This document shows positions 36,609 through 48,823 of a DNA stretch of 64,000 nucleotides, piece after piece. Within the stretch, counting starts at the first letter, position 1. Each line of letters opens with the position of its first letter. The notes beneath the pieces were generated by a model. That model was not told the DNA's origin. It saw only the letters and a program-made list of their open reading frames with translations, and ran no database searches. Location: positions 62,001 through 126,000 of the forward strand of contig CAKKTI010000013.1 in NCBI GenBank assembly GCA_920105805.1. Direction: 5' to 3'. Source of the stretch: Condylostoma magnum. Taxonomy: Eukaryota > Ciliophora > Heterotrichea > Heterotrichida > Condylostomatidae. The translations under genes were made by a program, and so were the position numbers.

Positions 36609-37985
36609 TTAATATTTATCCATTTTACGTTAAGTTTCCTATATAATCTCCCTACTTGAGTTTTTATCTCCCCTCCAATAAATTAAGCTTGCAACAGTTT
36701 TTGTAAGAAAGTTTATAAAAGATATAGCTAAGCAGAATCTTTATATATACTCGCCTTCACCTCAGATAATAGTATAACATAAAAACCATACCAAATCATT
36801 CATACAGGATAAAAAAATGCATATTGAAACATGCTTTTGATTGATATCAAGTGAAAATGGGCTAATTCTTTATATCTGCATGATTAAAACTGCAGTCAAT
36901 GACAGGAAATCTGGCCTAATAAAGCAAACTATAACAACTAATACTACCAATACTTAAGACAAAACTTCTTTGATTTAAGGCCATTCAGCTCTTCTCTCTG
37001 GGAAAACTTTATGATACAATCCATCAGTTATTCTTTCAACATTTTAGGTAATCACATCATCTACCTTTCTTATAGTTTTAGAATCAAACTATACCAAATT
37101 ATAAAGGGAGGTTTATGTAAAAGGGGCTTACAGTTTGAGTAATGATTGATTCAACTAGTCTATTTCATTTTAATCCATATTGATATTTTCCTCCCACTAC
37201 TTCCCTACATCTTTTAAATACTAATAACTGCTTCAGATTCATTATAACTCCATTCTTACATGCCCAGTTTTCCGATTATTTGCATCATTTAGCTAAAAAT
37301 GGTCTCTATGCTTCATTTAATCCTTTAAAACGCTTATAGGCAGAAGTAATTTACCTATTAATGAAGTTCCTATCACTTTTTAATCAAATAACTCAACTTA
37401 AAGAGTCTCTCCACCGTTGTAGACCTTAAAAGTAAATTATTTATTTCATACAGGACTTTTAGTGCTTCTTATAGGCTCTAATATCACCTTTTTTCTATCA
37501 CATTTAATTACAACTTTGATATTTTTTGTTTCATTGCTTTGAATTTCAGCTTCGATTAGATTAATAGTCAATGCGCTTTTAGGGCTGATTTTATACTCGT
37601 TTAGCTCTTCCTCTGCCTATGCCTCAATAGCTTACCTATTAGTTTTTATCATTTCAACTCTGCTATTGGCTATTTATTGCTTTAAGTACTAAATTCTACC
37701 CTTTATTACATCTTCAGCTTCAGTAAAGGCCTTTATAAACTCAGATACGGTAACTATTTGGTTCTAATCACTGTCCATTCTACTGTACAGTTCTTATAAA
37801 AGTTATTAGTCAAACTTAGAGCCTTATTTCTAAGACAAGAAGTTTTACAATTCCTCAAAGCTTATTTAGTTGTTTTAGTCTTTGTCTATGGTTGAGAACT
37901 GTTGTAAAAGTTAATCATATCTGGTTTAATCTATTGATTAACTGTAATCAGATTCTACTATTTGACCTTGCCGCATATCTAACAT
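36609..37985 (-). CDS. EF-hand and C2-domain protein with C-terminal membrane helices
   Basis: 458 residues in one frame. Two EF-hands at the N-terminus: DKDQNNQISFEELQNFL and DSDQNQIVTVSEFIKAF, each with the DxDxNxxI..xE ligand pattern. A helical linker leads to a C2-like domain (about residues 145-240: LTINLIEAEIQS, KSPVWNKQFTFKV, LQVELFDQKVIGTSLIGKLL). The last 110 residues hold about four hydrophobic segments starting after RRAEWPQIKEVL, giving a membrane-anchored calcium sensor whose layout recalls tethering or reticulon-like C2 proteins. I know no named family with exactly this order. TAA and TAG inside the EF-hands read as Gln at non-ligand positions. The end is TAA 36609-36611. The upstream gene stops 14 nt before the start. 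Confidence 0.75.
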
Positions 37986-37999
37986 TTTTTAAATATATT

Positions 38000-38449
38000 T
38001 TATACTAACCCTAAATTCCTTATAGTTCTTTTCAGTGCATTTTCTATTTTCCTCTAATGTAATTCTAAATTATCATCAAGATAATAGTGCTTAGGTATTT
38101 TAGTTTATCTCCACAGCCTCTTAACCTCATCTCTTTTAATATTTTTAAGTGGTTTCCGTGCCTCATAATACTCCCATTTCTCATACAGTCTAAAAGGCCT
38201 TTTTTCCTTCTTTTCCCTTACCTTGACAATCTTAACCTTAGGCGAGTAAAAGTTGATCTTAGGTAAACTTTTATCCTCTTTAATAGCAATCTTCTCTCTT
38301 TTGACCCTGGTAGTATTAGGATGGAAAAAACTCTCAACCCTAACAAGCCTTCCTAATCTTAAATTCTCCAGCAAATCCTTTATATCAATCGTGGTTTTGT
38401 GTATATCCGGCAACTTCTCCGTCCTCATCCAGGGATTCATCCTATTCAT
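38000..38449 (-). CDS. Small basic hypothetical protein
   Basis: 149 residues from MNRMNPWMRTEKLP to TAA 38000-38002. Rich in Lys, Arg and aromatic residues (KKEKRPFRLYEKWEYYEARK), helical towards the end (RKIENALKRTIRNLGLV), no membrane segment. No family recognised. It sits between PP2C (stop 23 nt upstream) and the EF-hand/C2 gene (start 14 nt downstream), all on the minus strand and tightly packed. The first 114 codons contain no stop-type codon. Confidence 0.6.
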
Positions 38450-38472
38450 TTTAATACTTTAACTAAAGATTA

Positions 38473-39618
38473 TTACTTAGCACTATTTAAGTCAACCATA
38501 ATCACGGTGATATCATCAACCACATCCTCTTCATTATCCAACCACCTGGCCCACGACATTGAAGCTAGATTGTTCGCTGCAGTTCCTATGTTCCCTACCT
38601 TTTACACTAAATCTGCAACTTCTTAATCCTCTACAAACTCTCACACCCCGTCGCTGCATATGACCAGATATAAGTCTTCCTCTTATATATCAATTACACT
38701 CACCTCCGCCTCTGGTATAACTCCTATAGTTTACGCGATTTTGTCTCCAATAGCCCTACTCATTGCCAGCCCTGGGAACTCTTTTCCCTTGACAAAAACT
38801 CTGTAAGGAATATCCCCTGGGATTCTCTTGACCTCGCCATTGTTCTAGGTAATCCTTTCCATCTCGGCAGGGTGGTGGGGCTTGTGGTCGTCTGTTATTC
38901 TTTAAGCTAGAAGTCCCTGGTCACCTTGCTTTATAAGAACTGCCCTGGAATCACCAACATGTCCTATTGTTAGTTTTCCTGGGGTTATTATGCCCACTGT
39001 TGCTGTTGTTCCCGAGATTGTACAGTCGAATTGGGCTGTTGACTCTTCGCATTGTTCACATAGGTTTTTGTTTACCTTTAAAAACGCAGATTTTAGTGCG
39101 TCTTGGGAATCAGTCAAGAAGTCATGGCATATGAGGTCTCTAGGTAGGGATTTATGTACAAAATCAGACACATTGTGGCCAAATGGCCCGTGGCCGTCAA
39201 AAACTCCGCATATAATGACTCCTTTTTGCAAAATTATGGAAAAATCGTCTTGGTTTGGGCTTTCAGGCTTTAGGCCCTTTTTGCATACTGATATTATTCC
39301 TAGATTGAGAAAGGTTTCCTACTCTGCTTCTTCAAAGGTAAAAATTTTGTTCTCAAAACCGTTTTGTATCCGAGTTGAAGGCTAACCTTCGTATATGCTT
39401 AAGTTTTGTATAGAGTTTATACTGCCTTGGCTAGGCTTTAATGCTAGTTTATTGGAAGGATGTCTTTGCTAGGAGTTCTTGTTACGTTAAGTGGGAGAGT
39501 TTCCATTTAATGAATTTGCTGGGTTTTTAGAATTATTTGTAGTTCTAGCCTGTGTTTTACTAGAATTTGTTTGATTTTATTATACTGTTACTTCAGATTT
39601 ATTAAAACAAACTCCCAT
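38473..39618 (-). CDS. PP2C-family protein phosphatase, N-myristoylated type
   Basis: 381 residues. MGVCFNKSE is a myristoylation signal with a nearby Cys. A Ser/Asn/Gln-rich linker precedes the PP2C (PPM) domain from about residue 105. Metal-binding and catalytic motifs are present: NQDDFSI, VFDGHGPFGH near 139, SGTTATVGII, GHVGDSRAVL, DHKPHHPAEMERI, LAMSRAIGDKIAQTIGV, LVICSDGVWEFV and DDITVIMVDL. PPMs are Mg2+/Mn2+-dependent Ser/Thr phosphatases. With the CDPK in the same window this gives a membrane-anchored kinase and phosphatase, although no functional link is shown. It ends TAA TAA after LNSAK. The start is 23 nt from the start of the divergent channel gene. Confidence 0.95.
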
Positions 39619-39641
39619 TTTTTAGTATATAAAGTTTAGTA

Positions 39642-42158
39642 ATGAATAGGGAAGAACTAAATTATACAGTGTAAGAACTGCAGGTAAGTTTTATGTAGTA
39701 AAGGACTAAATCTAGGTAAAATGATATCAACATTTAATAGAAAAATCACAATACGATAAAAGAATAATTGAGGTAGAAATAAGAAATAGTTGCAAGAATG
39801 CGCGAAAAAATTAACTGTTAGAACTTAGAACGGGAGAAGAAGGAGCACTAAATTGGACGACTAAGAAGAGAATTAGATTACATCAAATCTAACCAAAAAC
39901 CAGGCATTGAAGTACTAACTGAGTATGAATAATCGTCAAACTTTGTTAGAAAAACTCCAAAGGACGGCATTCAGATGATAATCGACGAGTTATAAGAAAT
40001 AAACAACATACTAACAGATACTAAAAAGGTAGACTAGAAAGTTTACAACGACGTGTTTACTTATATAGTCCAATTCCGTGATGATTACTGTACTATCCGT
40101 ACTTCAAGGCCAGATTACACCTTTTAGGACTTAACACGAGACTCAGCCCTGTATTTCAGTCAGGACCCCATCGACTGTATTATAAAGGATGAAAGAGGTG
40201 TAATATGACCTACTTAAGGACTATTATCCGAGGAATATAAGGATAGGAATTAACTAATTTTAGCAATGAAGTTCGGAAGAAAGCGAAAAGCCAATGAGTT
40301 TGAATCAGAAGTAGACTGAGAGGCTGTTATACTTCACAATCAAATTGAACGGAAGTTCCAAGCTCGTTAGTAATGAGGAGCTGAAAGGAAACGTGAGAAA
40401 AGAGGCGCTAAGAAAGAATCAATAGTGCAGTTTGTAGTTGAGCTTATTACATACATTACGTTCCTGGCGTTGCTGGTATTGTTTATACTGTCACATATTT
40501 CCCTCACTAATGCCTACTAATTGAATAATGCAATAAAAGAGATGTTTTTTGAGGAGAATTTCCCAGTTGACTGCGATTACCCTGATGGGCTTAATATGAC
40601 TTTTAATGATATAATAAAGCCTCATTAGTTTTTCTGTTGAATGGACTCAGTGCTAATACCTGGCATATTTTCAGGGGATCTAGCAACAGAGACTACTCCT
40701 CAAGTAGCAGATGATATTAACTATGCTAATAGAAGATTCATTTTAAGTTATAATTAAATCGGAGGCATTCGTCTAAGGCAATTAAGAGCAGATAAGCAGT
40801 CATGTGCTTATTTTAATTATGATAAAAGTGAGGTTGTTGAAAAGGGAGATAATGATTGTTATGCAAGTTATGAGGAGGAGTTAAGAAGCGAGGAAAGTTA
40901 TGGGCCTGGATTACTTGAAGATTGTGAAGATGTTAGTGAGAATGAGTGTAAGTTTAGGAAATTGTTTAGATTTAGTGGGAATATTCCTAATTGTGTAACG
41001 ATGTATGGGATTATTGCTAATTATGATGCAACGGGGTTTTACTTGGATACTGAGGAAATATTGACGGAGGGGTTGTTGTAAGAAGATACCTTAATGGAAA
41101 TGAACGCGTTTTTAAAGTAAAACTTATGGATTGATGGGTAAACTAGAGCTATTATAATGAATTTTGCACTTTACAATATAAACTATGACTATTTTACTAC
41201 TGTTGAAGTGTTCTTTGAATTCGGGATTTCAGGGTTTCTTAATAAAAAAGTGAAGATTAATAGTATTCATATTTCTTATTATGTTGACTCTTGGCTTAAT
41301 ATGAAAGATTCTGCAGATAAGTTCTTTGAAAAGGTCCCTGAACTGTATACATATTGCTTTACCTTATTTGGGTTATTGATTCCTACAATTAGACAAATGA
41401 AGAATAATTTCAAAGGTTTTATTAAAAGCTGGTGAAACTATTTTACAATTTGCTTAATTTTACTTATCACAGGAATATCAGTGCTAAGAGTAACTATGTA
41501 TTTTATATGTGAAAATATATTAGAGGTAGTGGATGATAAGAGCTTTGTAACTTTTATTCAGAATACTGTTATAGATTTAAGTACTCCTACTACTTTAAGT
41601 AATGTTTTATGAGGATTTGAGGCCTTTTCAGCTTTGATAGCTTCATTTAGGCTTATGCACTTCTTTCAGATTTAAAGTATGACTGTTATATGGGACACAT
41701 TGGCCCGAGGCGCCTAGTCTATTTTCGCGTTTTTAATAGTATTTCTTGTGCTTATCAGCTCATTCACTTAAATGACTCATGTTATATACGGAACATAATT
41801 AATCGATTTTAATAACTATTTCAGAGGATTTGCCTAGCTTTTTGTAATTATAATGGGAGACCTGGGAAAATACGAAGATATGTCAAGTGCTGAGCCTATA
41901 GTAACCCCTATATTTTTCATAGGATACATGTTTCTTATATTCTTTGTTATAATGAATATCTTTGTTGCTATACTAAACGAAGCATTTTCAACAGTAGCTG
42001 AGTAAAGTAGACAAGATGAAAAAAGATTGTTGTAAGAAAAGAGTTAAAGATTATTGAAGGAGATGGCTTTGCTTTATGACAGATGCAGATACAGTTGTAA
42101 GAGATGTTTTAAGAGAAATAAGGAGGCTAAGTCACAAGCGTTTAAGACTTTTAGGTGA
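39642..42158 (+). CDS. Polycystin-2-like TRP cation channel with N-terminal coiled coil
   Basis: About 833 residues if a 15-nt intron at 39684-39698 is spliced (838 if not). The N-terminal 130 residues form a coiled coil. After a first membrane helix (VVELITYITFLALLVLFILS) comes the large polycystin extracellular domain, with CWMDSVLIPGIF and a CTIRTSRPD-like segment upstream. It ends in YDYFTTVEVFFEFGISGFL, just before the S2-S5 helices. The pore region reads QLFVIIMGDL, and S6 is FFIGYMFLIFFVIMNIFVAIL, followed by a short basic tail. Polycystin-2 channels conduct Ca2+ and Na+, commonly in cilia. TGA codes Trp in the FFCWMDS motif, yet TGA 42156-42158 is taken as the stop. No C-terminal EF-hand is seen. 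Confidence 0.93.
39684..39698 (+). other. Proposed 15-nt intron
   Basis: GTAAGTTTTATGTAG, the classic heterotrich intron size and consensus. It is in-frame, so the protein reads either way; splicing removes five residues from a coiled coil. Confidence 0.55.
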
Positions 42159-42216
42159 TTTATACATTATTTGAATTAAGTCTTTTTAGAAGTTAATTAT
42201 AGCTTGTTGAATAAAT

Positions 42217-43965
42217 ATGGTACTATCAGTGTTCCTTTTAGCATTTACCTCAGCAATCGAGCATGGTTGTTTCCTTAAATCTGAAGAGCGATCTCATTTA
42301 AAGCTTGTAGATCTTCCTATAAGGCCAAAAAGTGAGCTGCCTGCTACCCTAGACTGGAGTAACTACAATAATACAAACTTCCTTACAATAGCAAAGAACC
42401 AGCACATTCCTCAGTACTGCGGGGCATGCTGGGCCTTTGGCTCCACCTCTGCACTCAGTGATAGAATTAAAATAATGCGAAATGCAGCCTGGCCTGACGT
42501 AAACCTTTCGCCCTAGGAATTAGTAAGCTGTGAGAAACGAGACTTAGGGTGCCATGGAGGCGACCAGGCGAATGCCTATGACTACATATTCGAAAACGGT
42601 ATAACTGACGACACTTGCTCAATCTACTAAGCCAGGGGCTGGACAAATGGCTTAGACTGCACAGACTTCGAAATATGCCAAAACTGCTCCCCAGATACCG
42701 GCTGCTTTGTGCCAAAGTCCTATCATAAGTATCAGATTAAAAACTATGGAGTAGTGATGGGAGTAGATGCTATAATGAGTTCTCTATAAGACGGTCCTAT
42801 TGCATGCTCAATCAACGCTACTCCTGAGTTCGATGCTTATACTGGAGGGATCTATATGGGTGATACCTTTACTAACGCTACTAATCATGTGGTTTCTTTG
42901 TATGGGTATGGAGAGGAAAATGGGACCTTGTTTTGGTATGGTAGAAATTCCTGGGGAACGTACTGGGGAGAGAAAGACGGGATGTTTAGGATAGTTAGAG
43001 GAAAGAATGCTAATGGTATTGAGAGTTATTGTGCATGGGCTACTCCCACCAACCCAGAATTAATTGTAAATGAGGAGAGAAAATCTGTTTTAGAGCCTTA
43101 TGTTGCTCCTAAAAAGGATCAAGAGAGGAAACCTTGCAGAGTTGCTAAGTCTTATTACGAAAATGGACCTAGAATCAAGTCATAATTGCCTCATGAGTAT
43201 TTGAAACTAGAGGATTTCCCTAAGAGTTGGGATTGGAGGAATATTAATGGAACTAATTACGTGTCTATGACTAAAAATCAACATATTCCCCAGTACTGTG
43301 GATCTTGTTGGGCCTTTGGACCTACTTCCTCACTTGCTGATAGGTTTAATATTCTTAATAAGGGTAAATTCCCAAAGATTTCTATTAGTCCTCAAGTTGT
43401 GTTGAATTGCGGAATGGGAGGGTCGTGCGATGGAGGAAACCCTGGCGGTGTACTTGAGTTTGCACATTATAGTGGAATTCCTGATGATACTTGCTAACAA
43501 TATACAGCTTCTGATCCTGCTGAGGTTATGTGTGCAGGCACTCAAGTATGTGAAACCTGCCAACCTCCTCCTCCAGACTCAGGCAAAACAAAGCCATGTG
43601 ATACAATCACAGAGTTTACTTCATACTTTGTAGATGAATACGGGCCAGTAAGTGGAGCTCAGAATATGAAGGCTGAAATTTACGCCAGAGGTCCCATTTC
43701 ATGTGGTATTCAGGCTACATCTGACTTTGAAAACTACACTGGAGGAGTTTACAGTTAACCCTTAAACAACATCTAAATTAACCATGAAATCGCTGTGGTA
43801 GGATGGGGAGTGTATAACGGCGTAGAGTGCTGGATAGGCCGCAACAGCTGGGGAACATATTGGGGAGATAACGGATTCTTCTACATGAAAATGTACGAGG
43901 ATAACCTAGGCATTGAAACTGACTGTAATTGGGGTACCCCTTCCTTTAGTTTTGGAGAGCTTTAG
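42217..43965 (+). CDS. Cathepsin X/Z-type protease with two tandem catalytic domains
   Basis: 582 residues: signal peptide ([17 protein letters not shown]), a short propeptide and first C1A domain, a linker of about 45 residues, then a second propeptide ([30 protein letters not shown]) and second C1A domain. Both domains carry the mini-loop HIP motif peculiar to cathepsin X (NQHIPQYCG). Both have catalytic Cys (CGACWAFG near residue 71; CGSCWAFG near 364), His ([22 protein letters not shown]) and Asn (RNSWGTYWG twice). The second domain has no start codon or signal peptide of its own. TAA at 43183-43185 falls inside its conserved propeptide and reads as Gln, so this is one polypeptide. Cathepsin X is a lysosomal carboxypeptidase. 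It ends TAG TAA. Confidence 0.93.
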
Positions 43966-43983
43966 TAATTTAGTTGATTAAAA

Positions 43984-46900
43984 ATGAATATTTTGTTGTT
44001 AATTATCACCCTGGTGCAAAGTGATGTGGAGTGTTACTAGAACTGTCCGAGGAAGTTATAGTAGTCTGAGCCTGTAATGCACTTTGTATTCGATAAGGTG
44101 ACCTCAAATGTGAGTGACAAGTCTGGGACTTATACAATCTATCCAGGGGCCAAGGCCCCTGAGTATGTGTATAGATAGGGCCTGATGTTCTCCGAGACTG
44201 ACGAAGCTATGCTACTGGGGAGTACTCCTGCTTTGCAAATCCCTGATGAATTTTCACTTTAAATCTGATTTTTACCAGCAAGTAATGGAGATTACTAGAT
44301 ACTGCATAAATATGTGAGTAGCTCAACCTAGATTATAGTGAGGTCTGTTACTACGGCTGACATTGAGTTTAAAATACAGTATAACACCAATGTTGACCCA
44401 ACAAACGAGATAAGTGGTACGGTAGCATATACAGTAGGATAGTGGTAGTAAATTAATGTCAGAGTTTATTATCATGATGATGTTAACGATGTATTGGATG
44501 AGTATAAAATGAAGCTTTAGCTGAATAATAGTGCAATTGAGTAGGGATCAGGAGCTATGGTTACAGGGTTTGTTGACGATGTGAATAATTAGTTTATACT
44601 GGGTAATATTAACACTTTAAATAGCGGGGCGTAAGGGACAATATGAGAGGTGAAGCTATGAAATTACCCCTTAACTGATCTATAAGTTACTAATGATATA
44701 GGACTTACTCTATGCGGCCATGAAGTTATACTACTAACAAATTGCTTAAATAACTTCAGCTGTGATAAGTATGAGTATGCTACTGATATAACAAATAATA
44801 CATCATGTACAGCGTGCCCTACTAACTGTGAGTTTTGTATGCATTCCCTGGGATGCTAAATATGTGATGATTTAAACTGCTCTGTATGTGAGAACTACTT
44901 TCCTAGTGGAAACTGTCTTTAATGTGAAACTGGGTTTTAGTTGCTTTCTAATGGAGTTTGTCAAATTGTGTGTAATACTGATTAATATGCAGATTACTCT
45001 TCCCAAATCTGTCATAATTGTCATGAATCTTGTAAGTCTTGCAGTGGGGATAAAGATGATGACTGTATTGAGTGTGCTACTGGATTTGCTCAATTGCCTG
45101 ATGGAAAGTGTGGGATGGATTGTGGGGAAGGATAATATTTAATAAGAGGCAGTTAAGGGTATTATTGCAAGGAATGCGATACTATGTGTGAGGATTGCTC
45201 AGGGTATTGTAGTAAATGCTTGAATTAGTAAGGAAGATGTGTGACTTGGCCTTGCTCGTCTGGCTAGTTTTATCATTAGGGTGAGTGTTATACATGTGAG
45301 AGTATGTGCAATGAGTGTAATAAGTATAATTACTGCATAGAGTGCAAAAGTAATACTATTAGGAATGCCCAAGGGTTTTGTGAATGTATATAAGGGTTTT
45401 AGATTGAAAGCGGGGAATGTGTACCTATGCATACCCAGGCTAGTATTTAAATAGTGGGAAATTATACATTTTAATTGGAGTTTTCTAATACTTTAAAGAC
45501 ATAGATTAATAAGTACTAGCTAATCATGTATATACGAGAAATAGTCAAATAGAGTCAAGTCAAAATAGACAGACTGGTAACTCAGGAAAGGATGTATAAA
45601 GATAGATCAACCAACAAGTGGGATATAACCATACTAGAAGATATGCGGAAGTATGAGATAGTCATGAATCTAGACCCTTATTACGATCTATTAGACATAG
45701 TGTTCTCCTTCTATCAGCCCCAATACATCAAAGATAAATTCGATAATCCTTTACCATTTAAGAAAATAACAGTGCGTTATAATCCTGCTGACTTCGGAGC
45801 AGTTAACCCTAATAAACCAACAGAAGAAGTTTCAACTGATACAAATGTAGATACTGAAGAGCCTTATACAATAAGATGGTTCAGGGAAATATTCAGATAT
45901 ATGATACTAGGATCCTGTGCTGTTTTGCTAGTATATGCTATAATAATAGGTCGGACTACTCTAATATGAAGCATTATTATGTATATTCAACTAATTTCTA
46001 GCTTTTCACTTATTTCCATAGATTTCCCTGAGATGCTAAGAGATTTTCTAGGATCAATGAATTTTTTCATCCTTCTTCCAAATTTTTTCCATTTAATAAT
46101 ATCTTAAGGAGAATTAGAACTATAAAAGCCCTTTGACAGAGCTAGTATTGCTTTATACGACACAGCTGCTTTTACTGCAAATTCCGGGTGAATTTTAACC
46201 ATTTTTATAATTTTGATAGGACTAAAGCCACTAAGTCATGCTTTGAAGTAATCAGCTTTATCTAATCCAGACCATGATACATTTTTATTCAGATATGTAA
46301 AATCCTTTGAATTCTCTATATATCATCGAATGATGTTTATAGCTTATTTCCCAATGTTTCTAGCTTCTCTTATACAGATAAGAGCCGGACTTGATGTATC
46401 GGATTGGATAAGTTTTAATTACTTTCTAGCCTTGATAGTACTAGTAGTATTACTTATATATCCTATATTATTTTAGATCAAATTCAGAAAAAAGATTAGA
46501 TAAGTTTTACCCGATACTAGTGAATACCAATACAATATTCTAGATGAAGTAAACGTTTAAAGTGATTTGGTAGAAAAGTATCATTATGCTTTCCTTTTGC
46601 TATACCATAGAGCCATAATAGCTTTCATACTCGTGTTTGCTGATGACGGGCTACTAGCAGGCTTACTAATATTTGCACTTCTAATCACAAAATTATGCTG
46701 AATTGTCCTAATAAAACCCTTCTCCACTAAATTTGATTAAATGAATCATCTAACTATAGCAATTTGAACTATTTTTATACTATTTTTGCTTTTAGTCTTC
46801 TAATTTGACATGGATGAGGAGAGCTAAAAGGACTTATCATGGGTAATTATTATAATTGTAATGATATCACTAAACATAGTCTCTGTATGGGGAATATTAA

Positions 46901-47697
46901 ATCTATCAAATCTATCAGAAAAGTTCTTTGATCATTAAATGACCTCAGAAGAGGAATAATTAGAAGAAAAGGATTTAAAAAACTATAAAAATGACTCAAC
47001 TTTCTTAAATCATGGTAAAAGTATTGAAGATAGCAGATCTGGGTAGAGTGTAATGTCAAAAACTAGTGAAATGTTAAGAAGTATAAGCAATAATGAAGAA
47101 GTCAAAAGTATAAATGATGATCCAACTGATAAAAAGAGACCAATATTTGGTATTTCTCTCTCTGGAATGAAGAATAAGGATAGCAGGACAAGAATCAAGA
47201 AGATCATAGATGAAAAAGCTTAATAAAATGGCAAAAATAAAATAAGAAAAAGTATTAGAATAGCTTACTAAGATTTACAGAGAATAATCATCAAGAAAGT
47301 TGTAGTTATGCACCTTTCTAGAGGTCAAAGGATATCAGTAAAATTAATTTTTCCCTTTTAATACATTTTAGAATAATAAGTTTATAAGGCAAACGAAGAC
47401 CAAGCCTTCTTTGAGATAAACGTTAAATTTTAGATAAGATTTTAAAAGAAATTCTGCAAAAGGAGGTATTACTGGGAGTAAAACTGTAGTTATTTAGCCC
47501 TTCATAGAAAGAAAACTTCCTAAAATTTAGTTAAAGAATAAAACAATTTAGGATTGTAGAGGGTTAAACAGGCCAAAAATATCTAAGGTAAGAAGATAGT
47601 AGAATACTTATAGAGAAAATTTGAAAGATTGTATGAAAGTTTCACTGATTACTCCTAATTTTAAATAGTAAAAATAAATTTTGGTATAAAATTGTAG
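43984..47697 (+). CDS. LamG-like and cysteine-rich multi-pass surface protein
   Basis: About 1237 residues. The signal peptide MNILLLIITLVQSDVEC is followed by a concanavalin A-like (LamG type) domain (about 25-225: PDEFSLQIWFLP, VGQWQQINVRVYY, TIWEVKLWNYPL). Next are furin-like/GCC2-GCC3 cysteine repeats (CPTNCEFCMHSLGC, CHESCKSCSG, CESMCNECNKYNYCIEC). Then come a beta-rich segment, a membrane helix (YMILGSCAVLLVYAIII) and several more helices, and a long basic cytosolic tail. Ciliates have expanded families of this kind; roles in surface recognition or signalling are suspected but unproven. The start is fixed by the signal peptide and lies 18 nt after the cathepsin stop, in the same frame. 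The end (TAG 47695-47697) is only an estimate. Confidence 0.8.
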
Positions 47698-48823
47698 TTT
47701 TAGTTTTCTTAAAAATTAGTCAAAATGCAAATTAAATTTTTGGGCTGGATTGCTGGAATTTTTTTGTTAGAACTTAAATACTTAATTGTATTTATACTAA
47801 TTAAATAACTTTTTATCTAAGAGATAATAACACCTTATTAACTTATCCCTTATATTAAAAAAATAAAGTAAATTAGTATAAGATTATTGGCTTGTATTAA
47901 AGGAGAATCTAGGCTAATTAAAGGAGTATTGCCTAAAAGTATGATTTGTATACAGTTTCTAAAAGATAAACAATTAATTTATCTAATATCAAATACTTTT
48001 CTTGCTACAATAAGTTAAATAGCAAAATAAGTCAAATCATAAATGCTATATTAATCCTAATTAAAATTAAACCGTAAATACACTCTATTAAATAATAAAC
48101 TGATGCTTATCAACATTTTAGGCTTAATCACATAACAACCCGTATTATATCAAACTGAAGGAACAGATCTTACAATACCTGGAAATCTTACATGGATATT
48201 ACTATTTTTATGCTTCCCACAAGCTTTGTAGAAACAGCTAAATTTCCCATCATTTTTCTAATAATCTTTCTTTATATCGAAAACCGAATTATGCATTTAA
48301 TGCCGGAAGATTATATTTATTTTAATTCAGTAGTGAAGTATTTTTATACTAATAATATAACTTACTTTGTGAGCTCCTCTACTTAATATTTCCAATATTT
48401 AATTAATTGTAAGCTTATTAAATCTGAATAAATATAAAGATAGTAATTCACGTAAATTAGAATATTTAACCATTTTAAGACTTTTTATTTGTATAAAGCT
48501 CCTTGAAATATAATTATTCAAATATAAAATAGACTAAATCATCTTATATTCAATTATACTGTAGCTTTATATTTAAAATTTGTATCTAAAATACTAACTG
48601 ATTGGTAAAGCATCATTACTAACTATTTCTCCTGTTAAAAATCGAATTGTTTATGTTATATTTAAATTACTGCAAGATAACTGATATACTTATAAAATTT
48701 GTTAATGCTTATGGAAAAATAGCAAATCAATATAGCTGGTGAATATACTTTTTTATAATAAATTGTTAAAAACTAATTTGTATCCTTTCAATCGAATTAT
48801 CTAGAAGAAGAGTTATAATTTAA
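47698..48823. other. Intergenic, about 1.1 kb, no supported gene
   Basis: AT-rich. The plus frame of the upstream gene stays open with hydrophobic stretches (from ATG at 47725), and 48100-48400 is somewhat richer in GC with coding-like stretches in more than one frame. I cannot choose one, so no gene is called. The last part before 48824 resembles the upstream of receptor R1. Confidence 0.5.

Noticed and set aside
42159-42216. A fused channel-protease protein
   Set aside because: The channel ends at TGA after a normal polycystin tail, and a signal peptide with ATG follows in a different frame.
42217-43965. Two separate adjacent cathepsin genes
   Set aside because: The second domain has no ATG or signal peptide, and its conserved propeptide runs straight across the TAA that would separate them.
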